Origin: Saprospiraceae bacterium
Lineage (GTDB): Bacteria > Bacteroidota > Bacteroidia > Chitinophagales > Saprospiraceae
Length of the DNA stretch: 64,000 nt
Assembly (NCBI GenBank): GCA_027488855.1
Contig: JAIYAV010000289.1
Location: forward strand, 1 to 64,000
Direction: 5' to 3'
Positions 56,413-64,000 of this stretch are shown one piece after another. Under the pieces are notes generated by a model that saw only the letters and a list, made by a program, of their open reading frames with translations, did no database searches and was not told the DNA's origin. Positions within the stretch are counted from its first letter, which is position 1. Every line of letters begins with the position of its first letter. A program made the position numbers and the translations under genes.

Positions 56413-59256
56413 CTACTTCAATTTTTCTTTCAAATACTGCCCAGTGAACGATCCCAAAACTTGGGTAAGTCCCTCCGGCACTCCCTGATACACCAAACTT
56501 CCCCCACCTTTGCCACCATCCGGCCCCAAATCAATCACCCAATCTGCGGATTTGATCACTTCCAGGTTGTGCTCTACCACAATCACTGTATGCCCTTTTT
56601 CCACCAGTGCATTGAGTGCATCCAACAACTTGCGGATGTCGTGAAAATGCAAACCCGTAGTAGGCTCATCAAAAATGAAAAGTACGTGTTGGTTGGAATG
56701 CTCTTGCGTTAAAAAAGAGGCCAGCTTTACCCTTTGCGCTTCACCACCGGACAAGGTACTGGAGGATTGGCCCATGTGTACGTACCCTAGGCCCACGTCT
56801 TGAAGGGGTTTGATTTTGGAAATGATGTCCTTGTGCCCGGCAAAAAACTCCATGGCCTCGTCGATGCTCATTTCCAGGATTTCGTGGATATTTTTGCCTT
56901 TGTATTCGACCTCTAGCACTTCGGGTTTGAACCGTTTGCCGTGGCAGACGTCACACTCCAGGCGCACATCGGCCAGGAATTGCATTTCGATGATTTGTTC
57001 ACCTTCACCTTTACAAGCATCGCAGCGACCACCATCTACATTGAAAGAAAAATGTTTAGGTTTGAAGCCCCGAATTTTGGACAATTGTTGGTTGGTAAAC
57101 AAGTCTCGGATGGCATCGTAAGCCTTGACATAGGTTACAGGGTTGGAGCGGGAAGATTTGCCGATCGGGCTTTGGTTCACCATTTCCACTGCCTTGATTT
57201 TTTGGAACGGCCCTTCGATGGCGGAATGCAAACCGGGTGCCTTGGGCGTAGCTTCACCCAATTCTTTTTTAAGGGCGGGGAAAAGGATTTGTTTCACCAA
57301 AGTGGTTTTGCCTGAGCCCGATACTCCACTCACCGCTGTCATGGCATGAAGGGGAAAGGCTACATCAATATTGCGCAGGTTGTTTTCTCGGGCGCCTTTT
57401 ACCCAAATGAAATCGCTGGACTTGCGGCGGAATTCGGGCACAGGAATCTCCATGGTGCCATTCATGTATAAGGTAGTCAGGCTGGTGGCTGCATCCGTAT
57501 AAATGTCGGCATACGGTCCGGCGAAAACCACTTCACCGCCGTGAATACCCGCAGCAGGGCCAATGTCGATGAGGTAATCGGCATTTTTGATCAGGTCTTC
57601 TTCGTGTTCCACCACGATGACGGTATTGCCCAGGTCGCGCAAGGATTTGAGCACCTTGACCAAACGATCGGTATCACGGGGATGCAGGCCCACACTGGGC
57701 TCATCCAGGATGTACATCGAGCTGGTTAGGTTGCTCCCCAGCAGGCGGGTGAGGTTGATGCGTTGGGTTTCACCTCCGCTGAGCGTTGCCGAAACCCGGT
57801 TGAGATTGAGGTAACCAAGCCCCAGGTCGCACATGAACTGTAAGCGGGAGGTGATTTCCTGAATCAAGCGGTTGGCCACTTTTTGATCAAACTCGCTCAG
57901 GTCAACGCTTTGGAAGAAGGGCAATAACTCATCTACTGGCTCATCGATCAATTCATGGATGCCCCGATTGGCCACTTTGACGTAGCGGGCTTCCTTGCGT
58001 AGGCGCGAACCCTCGCAGGTGGGGCATTGGGTGCGCCCACGGTAACGCGCCAGCATGACCCGGTTTTGGACTTTGTAGGATTTTTCTTCCAATTCCTTAA
58101 AAAAGGCATGGATGCCGCCAAAGCTGGCCGTGCCTTTCCAGAGCATGTTGCGTTGTTCCTTAGTCAAATCCTGATAAGGCGTATGTACCGGAAAATTGTA
58201 TTTGTGCGCATGTTCCAACACTTCCTCCAACCAAAGTCCCAGTTTTTCCCCTTTCCAGCAGGCAATCGCTCCTTCGTACACAGAAAGTCCCTTGTTGGGC
58301 ACGACTTTGTTTTCATCGATCCCCATCACCATGCTAAATCCTTCACAACTGGGGCAGGCACCAAAGGGGTTGTTGAAGTTGAACAATTGAGGGGTGGGCT
58401 CCACAAAACTCAGTCCATCCAGTTCAAAACGGTTGTTGAAGCCTTTCATGGCCTCGATACCTACTACATCCACCCAGCATTCGCCTTCACTTTCATAAAA
58501 AGCGGTTTGAATGGAGTCGGCAATCCGCCGGACGTTGTCTTCTTCACTGCTTACCGCAAAACGGTCGATCAGGATATACAGGGTATCTTCGGGAATCTCT
58601 TCAATCTTTAACTTCAGGATAGCGTCTTTGCTGTCTAAAAAATCCTGAATGTCCATCAACTCGCCTTGATTGCGCAAACGGGTATAGCCTTTTTGCAGCA
58701 ACAGGCTGAGTTCGCGCTCCAACAAACGGTCTTTGTATTTATAAGGTAGCGGGATGAACAATTGCACCCGGGTACCTTCGGGAAAAGTATGGATGTAATC
58801 GTTGACATCCGCCACTTCATGTTTTTTGACCACTTGGCCGGAAATAGGGGAGTAGGTTTTGCCCAAACGAGCATAAAACAGGCGCAGGTAATCGTACAAC
58901 TCGGTGAGGGTACCCACCGTGGAGCGGGCATTGCTGGTACTGACTTTTTGTTCGATGGCAATGGCGGGGCAAATGCCTTTGATGTAATCAATTTCCGGTT
59001 TTTTCATCCGCCCCAAAAACTGCCGGGCGTAGGAAGATAGACTTTCCACATACCGCCGCTGCCCTTCAGCGTACAAAGTATCCATGGTAATGGAGGACTT
59101 ACCCGAGCCTGATACCCCCGTAACCACGACAAACTGGTTCTTGGGAATGTTTAAGTCGATGTTTTTCAGGTTGTTTCCCCGGGCGCCTTTGATGTAGATC
59201 CAATTGTCGGCGTCGGGGGTAGGGAGGATGGTTTCCGTGGTAGCCTGCTGTTTCAT
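56413..59256 (-). CDS. uvrA: excinuclease ABC subunit A
   Basis: GARGNNLKNIDLNIPKNQFVVVTGVSGSGKSS, zinc-finger cysteines, LSGGEAQRVKLASFL. Confidence 0.97.
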   Translation of the reverse strand: MKQQATTETILPTPDADNWIYIKGARGNNLKNIDLNIPKNQFVVVTGVSGSGKSSITMDTLYAEGQRRYVESLSSYARQFLGRMKKPEIDYIKGICPAIAIEQKVSTSNARSTVGTLTELYDYLRLFYARLGKTYSPISGQVVKKHEVADVNDYIHTFPEGTRVQLFIPLPYKYKDRLLERELSLLLQKGYTRLRNQGELMDIQDFLDSKDAILKLKIEEIPEDTLYILIDRFAVSSEEDNVRRIADSIQTAFYESEGECWVDVVGIEAMKGFNNRFELDGLSFVEPTPQLFNFNNPFGACPSCEGFSMVMGIDENKVVPNKGLSVYEGAIACWKGEKLGLWLEEVLEHAHKYNFPVHTPYQDLTKEQRNMLWKGTASFGGIHAFFKELEEKSYKVQNRVMLARYRGRTQCPTCEGSRLRKEARYVKVANRGIHELIDEPVDELLPFFQSVDLSEFDQKVANRLIQEITSRLQFMCDLGLGYLNLNRVSATLSGGETQRINLTRLLGSNLTSSMYILDEPSVGLHPRDTDRLVKVLKSLRDLGNTVIVVEHEEDLIKNADYLIDIGPAAGIHGGEVVFAGPYADIYTDAATSLTTLYMNGTMEIPVPEFRRKSSDFIWVKGARENNLRNIDVAFPLHAMTAVSGVSGSGKTTLVKQILFPALKKELGEATPKAPGLHSAIEGPFQKIKAVEMVNQSPIGKSSRSNPVTYVKAYDAIRDLFTNQQLSKIRGFKPKHFSFNVDGGRCDACKGEGEQIIEMQFLADVRLECDVCHGKRFKPEVLEVEYKGKNIHEILEMSIDEAMEFFAGHKDIISKIKPLQDVGLGYVHMGQSSSTLSGGEAQRVKLASFLTQEHSNQHVLFIFDEPTTGLHFHDIRKLLDALNALVEKGHTVIVVEHNLEVIKSADWVIDLGPDGGKGGGSLVYQGVPEGLTQVLGSFTGQYLKEKLK

Positions 59257-59414
59257 AAGGTATCATGGTGGTTATAAAGTGCAAGATACAAAAGGTTGAT
59301 GAAGGGGAAATAAAAACAGACAAAAAGTCACAAAAAGTTTTAAAATTAACAAAATCTTGGCTCTCTCACTTTTTTATGGAGTATGTAAAAATAAATAACA
59401 TGAAATTTGGAATT

Positions 59415-59428
59415 GTGTGTGTGTGTGT
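59415..59428. repeat. (GT)7 microsatellite
   Basis: Direct reading. Confidence 0.9.
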
Positions 59429-59546
59429 ATATATTTGTAGTGTAATCGATATTATAATTGCCTTTTTCCAATTCATTGTTAGAGAATTGGTAGCCAATTT
59501 TTTTGAAAGTATTTTACAACATATTTTATAACCAAAATTCAATCTT

Positions 59547-59795
59547 ATGTTCCTTCCTTTAATTTCGTTGAGTTTAATTACTCTTTTCAATCCGACTACT
59601 GTCGATCAATCAAAACTGTCAGCCAATCCAGATTTGGTCAGAGTAACCTGCACAATTACTATAGTTGACCCAAACACTGGAAGTGGGATTTCAGTCTCCG
59701 CCTCAGCAGGTGGGATATTTACAAGTGCGGAAAAAGCAGCGGAAAAAGCTTGTGAGAGAGCTAACGAAGCTGCCGAGGCTCTAATGAAAGAATAA
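59547..59795 (+). CDS. small exported protein, unknown function
   Basis: 82 aa, N-terminal hydrophobic segment, Ala/Glu-rich C-terminus. Confidence 0.45.
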   Translation: MFLPLISLSLITLFNPTTVDQSKLSANPDLVRVTCTITIVDPNTGSGISVSASAGGIFTSAEKAAEKACERANEAAEALMKE

Positions 59796-59985
59796 CATTT
59801 ACGAGCTTAGAATTCTATGCGTGAATGACAAAATTGGGGTAACGCGATGTTTTAGACGCACAGCAGTGCGTCTAAAATCCGAAATCGTACCTTGGTCTTC
59901 AAGGCTCCAATTTTGTTATGCACTCCAATTTCTACGCTATAGGATTCTCAAAATTATTTAAATAAATAGGTATCTATCTCACTAT

Positions 59986-60140
59986 GGAACGGGTTCAAAA
60001 TAAAGTAACAAAATTGAGTCGGCTATTTTTTGATTTGGCAAGGCGCGAGGAAGGCGCATAGTGAACTATGCAACTGAGGAGCAACGCAGCAAAACCAAAA
60101 AGAGTCCAGTCAAATTGTTACTTTATTCTGAAACCGTTCC
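59986..60140. repeat. 155-bp long-hairpin element (GGAACGGGTTCAAAATAAAGTAACAA...TTGTTACTTTATTCTGAAACCGTTCC) with inner CATAGT/ACTATG hairpin
   Basis: Imperfect terminal inverted repeats spanning most of the element. Confidence 0.85.
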
Positions 60141-60252
60141 TATATCAGAAAAGTGCATTCAAACTTATGAATTATGCCTTGTTTCTTTGGTATTCATAAA
60201 GTTCAAATTCAACAAACCTGATACGGTGAGGCATACGTCAAAAACCTAACTT

Positions 60253-60993
60253 ATGTGCAAATTAATCTTTTTAGTATGTAGCATTTTATTTTTCAGCCAG
60301 AATGTAAATGCTCAACATTACGAAATCACCTACGATGAACAAGTAAATAATCCTGCGGGTGCATGGTCTGCTGAAAGTAAATTGTATATCGATACGAAAG
60401 AAAGTTATTATTATAAGCAAAAGACAAATTTCAAACAAAATGGTACATCTCAGGTACTTGAAAGAAAGAACAGCGTTGTTCCTGTTTTTAGGAAAAATTT
60501 TTCTAGAAAAGAGATTTTATACTCTCAGTCAATAGCTAACCAAACCTTTTTTATCAAAGAATCCATTCCACTTCAACAATGGGAATTGCTAAAAGAAACA
60601 AAGAAAATTGGTACCTATCAATGCAAAAAGGCCAAAACTAATTTTAGAGGTAGAGAGTATACTGCTTGGTTCACGGAGGAATTGCCTATTATTGGAGGCC
60701 CATGGAAATTTGATGGCTTATCCGGTGTTATTCTTGAGGTTGCATCAAGTGATGGTTTTTTTACCATTAAATCAAGATCCATTTCTTATAAGCAGGATGC
60801 ACTCCCTAACCCTCCTATTGAGATTAAAGAGGAGATTGCCATCACATGGGAGTCATATTGTGATAAATACAAAGAGTCGGTTAAAAAATGGGAAAAAGCA
60901 ATGGCTGCTAAAGCCGAGCCTGGAGATGAAATCCAAATGACTATTTCGACAATCGAAGATATGGGCATACAAGGAGGAAAAGTTTCAAAATAA
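60253..60993 (+). CDS. GLPGLI family protein
   Basis: Signal peptide; ITYDEQV..., WFTEELPIIGGPWKFDGLSGVILEV. Confidence 0.88.
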   Translation: MCKLIFLVCSILFFSQNVNAQHYEITYDEQVNNPAGAWSAESKLYIDTKESYYYKQKTNFKQNGTSQVLERKNSVVPVFRKNFSRKEILYSQSIANQTFFIKESIPLQQWELLKETKKIGTYQCKKAKTNFRGREYTAWFTEELPIIGGPWKFDGLSGVILEVASSDGFFTIKSRSISYKQDALPNPPIEIKEEIAITWESYCDKYKESVKKWEKAMAAKAEPGDEIQMTISTIEDMGIQGGKVSK

Positions 60994-60999
60994 CCCTTC

Positions 61000-63621
61000 A
61001 TGAAAGGCATCTTTTTTGTTTTTGTGGTTCTTTTCTCGTCAATGGCAATTTATGGTCAAAATATAAAGGGTTTTGTACGTGATAGCGTCCAAAATCCGAT
61101 CAGTGATTGTACCATTCTTGCTATTGACCCTGTAACTGGAGATGTGCTGCAATTCACCGTTCCTGACGATAAGGGAGCCTATTCTTTTACATTAAATGTC
61201 CCAAATCTTGCAACTGTTCAACTTCGGTGTCAAGGTTTGATTTATCAAACTGTAAATATTGACCTCAAGCTAAATGAGGAAAAAAGACTGTACATACAGC
61301 ATTTTACCCTCAAAAAAAAGCCTTTACAACTAGAAGAAGTCGTCATCATCTCGCAAAAACCCAAAATTGTCATCAACAATGACACCGTTTCCTTTGATGC
61401 AACCAAATTTGCCCAAGAGCAAGACGTCAAAGTGATCGATCTGCTCAAACGCCTGCCTGGCATTGAGGTCAATGATAAAAGTGGGCAGGTCAGTTATAAG
61501 GGCAAACCAATTGAAACTTTGTTGATCGATGGCGACGACCTTTTTGGCAGCGGCTATTCCGTTGGGGTGCGTAACATCCCGATCAAGATCATTGACAAAG
61601 TGGAGGCCATCGAGGATTACCACTCCAACCAGCTGTCCAAAGGATTACAGCGATCAGATAAAGTGGTACTCAACCTAAAACTCAAAAAAAATACTCCGGC
61701 ACTCACCGGAGAGCTGGGTGCCGGTGCAGGGCCCGGACACTACATCGGCAAAGCAGATTTAATCCTGCTGAATGGTGCACACAAAGGTTTCGGTGTCGGG
61801 TTGGCCAACAACACTTCCATCAATGAAACCCCTTTTAACGAGGCTACCTATCGTGCCGAAAACAACGAGGAACTCGCCCATTATTCATTTGACCCTCTGG
61901 AAAGCAGTACGGTACCGAATGCACCCGGATTTGAACGGAGTTACAACAATCAACTCGTTTTTGGCCAATACAACCACCTGCTTAAGTTGGGCAAAAACAC
62001 CAGCTTGCGGGCAAATTTGGCACTTTTTGAAGACAGAGACCAATTCAGCATCAATTCGGAAAACCAGTTCTCCATCAACGGAATAGCCAATTTTAGTCAA
62101 TCCAATGCCCAGAGTGGACAGCTTAAACCCAAGCATAAATTTCTTTCCCTGGCGTTTAAAACTCAACTTTCAGATAGCGCAAACTTAACTTACGATGCCC
62201 GCTTGGTAGATCGCTCTTTGTACGCCCAACAGGATAACTTGCAAAATGAGCGCGCCGCTTTTTCCTCCACCCTCGATCAGCGCAAGCATTTTCTTCAGCA
62301 CAAAATAGCATTCGCCAAACGCCTGTCAGCGAGTAGCCTTTTCACCTTACAAGCTTATCAGGCTGCGGATCGATCTACTGGGAATTTTGAGGTGCGCAAC
62401 GGAGTGTCCTTTTTACAACCCTTGGAGCTATTCTCCGATGCACAATCCAACAACCAGCGCAATTCATTAAAACTGTCAGCCAATTGGTTGCAAAAAATCA
62501 AAAAAGGAGATATACAATTGCTTTTTAGCCAGGAAGATCAAAAAGAAAAGTTTGACTTCACCCAAGTTCAGACACCCTATTTGTTCAATTACCGCAAGAA
62601 CTGGTCTCAGGCCAAATCGATCATCAATTTTACGGGTTTAAACACACTAAAAATCAGAGGCCAATTTGATGGCAATTATTTGGAGCAAAACCTGGAGCAT
62701 CCTTATGAAAGCTCCTCCTCATCGCAGCACGATCTGTACTTAAATGCAAGCTTATTGCTGGAATGGAAACTTTCCAAAAACAGCAAACTAAGTTTTACCA
62801 CTGCAAAACAGGCTACACCGCTTGCTCCTCAGTACTTGCACCGTGCCAGAATCTTACTCGACAGCCGCACGGCACAAAGCAATCAACCTAGTTTGGACTT
62901 GCAACATTCCTGGAGCAATTCACTGCAGTTCACGCACCACAATTTTTTTACCCAAAACAGCCAAAATTTCAGCCTGGGTTATCAAGAAAGCCGCAACACC
63001 TTGTTTAGCAGCCAGGAAATTGATTCACTCTTCACCATCTTCACTTTTTATCAATTGCCATTGACACGCCGCTCGCTTACTTTCAATGCAAGCCAATCAA
63101 TTTTAATCAATCCGCTTAGCAATCTACTCAGCGTGGGTTTCAACTCTAAAATGGATTGGTACTACAACCAATTGAACAACGGCCCAATTGCTGAAATCTT
63201 TTCCATACAAAATTCCTGCTCGGTCGCTTTGAGCAGTGCATTCAAAGGGCTGTTCAATTATCGGGTGAATACGAATTTGATCTTTAATCAGGCCAAACAG
63301 GGAGAATTACCTGCTTATAAAATGCAAATGGTCATTGCGGAGGTAGTCACTCATTTCAAAATAACTAAAAACACGTCTTTGAGATGGACCTTAAATGCCA
63401 TCTTGCCCGAAGAGATCGAAAACTTGAACAACCAACTTTTTTTTGATTGCCAAGTTCAGCACCGAATCCCCAAACGAAGACTGGAGCTATTCTTGATGGC
63501 GCGTAATATTTTTAACCGGTCAGAATTCTTGCAGATCAAAACAACGGAGTTTTCTCGTTCCGTCATAGCAACCAGCCTCTTTGAACCATTTGCAGTACTT
63601 GGAATCAGCTTGTCGCTGTGA
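61000..63621 (+). CDS. TonB-dependent receptor-like outer membrane protein with carboxypeptidase-like N-terminal domain
   Basis: IKGFVRDSVQNPISDCTILA; VIDLLKRLPGIEVNDKSGQVSYKGKPIETLLIDGDDLFG plug region. Confidence 0.9.
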   Translation: MKGIFFVFVVLFSSMAIYGQNIKGFVRDSVQNPISDCTILAIDPVTGDVLQFTVPDDKGAYSFTLNVPNLATVQLRCQGLIYQTVNIDLKLNEEKRLYIQHFTLKKKPLQLEEVVIISQKPKIVINNDTVSFDATKFAQEQDVKVIDLLKRLPGIEVNDKSGQVSYKGKPIETLLIDGDDLFGSGYSVGVRNIPIKIIDKVEAIEDYHSNQLSKGLQRSDKVVLNLKLKKNTPALTGELGAGAGPGHYIGKADLILLNGAHKGFGVGLANNTSINETPFNEATYRAENNEELAHYSFDPLESSTVPNAPGFERSYNNQLVFGQYNHLLKLGKNTSLRANLALFEDRDQFSINSENQFSINGIANFSQSNAQSGQLKPKHKFLSLAFKTQLSDSANLTYDARLVDRSLYAQQDNLQNERAAFSSTLDQRKHFLQHKIAFAKRLSASSLFTLQAYQAADRSTGNFEVRNGVSFLQPLELFSDAQSNNQRNSLKLSANWLQKIKKGDIQLLFSQEDQKEKFDFTQVQTPYLFNYRKNWSQAKSIINFTGLNTLKIRGQFDGNYLEQNLEHPYESSSSSQHDLYLNASLLLEWKLSKNSKLSFTTAKQATPLAPQYLHRARILLDSRTAQSNQPSLDLQHSWSNSLQFTHHNFFTQNSQNFSLGYQESRNTLFSSQEIDSLFTIFTFYQLPLTRRSLTFNASQSILINPLSNLLSVGFNSKMDWYYNQLNNGPIAEIFSIQNSCSVALSSAFKGLFNYRVNTNLIFNQAKQGELPAYKMQMVIAEVVTHFKITKNTSLRWTLNAILPEEIENLNNQLFFDCQVQHRIPKRRLELFLMARNIFNRSEFLQIKTTEFSRSVIATSLFEPFAVLGISLSL

Positions 63622-63713
63622 ACTCGGGCTAGGGGAAACCCTAAAAAACCGTTAATCTTTGGTTAATTTAAAAAAAAATCCCCTAAACTGTTTTTTCATT
63701 AAATTATTGCGTT

Positions 63714-63721
63714 TATCTTTG
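63714..63721 (+). promoter_or_regulatory. candidate Bacteroidota -7 promoter box TATCTTTG (TAnnTTTG)
   Basis: Upstream of the sigma factor gene; -33 box weak. Confidence 0.35.
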
Positions 63722-63844
63722 ACTCATTATCAATTTTTCTTCCAATACTTTATTACTTCACTAAAACGTAGGCGCATATAAGCTGAAACTTCTACACTAA
63801 AAGTTTTTAACCGATTTGATCCCATTGCTTTAACCTATTTAGTT

Positions 63845-64000
63845 ATGCAAGTTACTCAGCTTAACGATCAGCAGCTCATCGCCTGCTACCTGGAAGGAAA
63901 CGAAAGAGCGTTCGAAGAATTGCTCAACCGTCACCAACAAAAAATTTATACCTCTATTTATTTATTTGTCAAGGAGCAAAGCCTTGCTGAAGACATCTTT
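63845..64000 (+). CDS. ECF sigma factor, N-terminal fragment at window edge
   Basis: MQVTQLNDQQLIACYLEGNERAFEELLNRHQQKIYTSIYLFVKEQSLAEDIF. Confidence 0.88.
   Translation, partial: MQVTQLNDQQLIACYLEGNERAFEELLNRHQQKIYTSIYLFVKEQSLAEDIF

Noticed and set aside
60061-60249. 62-aa ORF MNYATEEQRSKTKK...
   Set aside because: Begins inside the 155-bp hairpin element; no independent coding evidence.

Overview
The window is chromosomal DNA from a Bacteroidota bacterium. A Saprospiraceae/Haliscomenobacter-like host is my inference from protein style (GLPGLI proteins, TonB receptors, LytTR/LytS pairs), not something I could test. About 45 credible genes are mostly housekeeping or transport: truA, a MocR-type regulator, lptC, dcd, GTP-type pckG, fabG and uvrA. 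Main points of interest: (1) At 38.2-47.5 kb there is a Hyf/complex-I-like operon (HyfB-C-E-F-G plus a fused HyfH-HyfI) followed by a SulP anion transporter. The membrane proton-channel residues look intact, but all four Ni-ligand cysteines of the large subunit and, in my by-eye alignment, all four proximal [4Fe-4S] ligands of the small subunit are replaced. That suggests a redox-dead, possibly repurposed ion- or carbon-coupled machine. (2) The same window holds a dabA/dabB inorganic-carbon uptake locus. Each of these loci sits next to its own LytS/LytTR pair. (3) A Cfr10I/Bse634I-like restriction-modification system has convergent, overlapping R and M genes and an upstream DUF6471-like small gene. 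(4) Intergenic regions are rich in structured inverted repeats: about 160-bp REP-pair-like elements, hairpins whose arms have a 7-bp period, and elements sharing a CATGAGTCATCCCGA-type terminus. (5) A decaying accessory patch carries a truncated RhuM gene and a DUF433-DUF5615 pair frameshifted at an A9 tract. (6) The terminator region after pckG is duplicated in inverted orientation 25 kb away. (7) The ORF track misses a 39-aa MetS-like small subunit. No rRNA, tRNA or CRISPR array was recognised.
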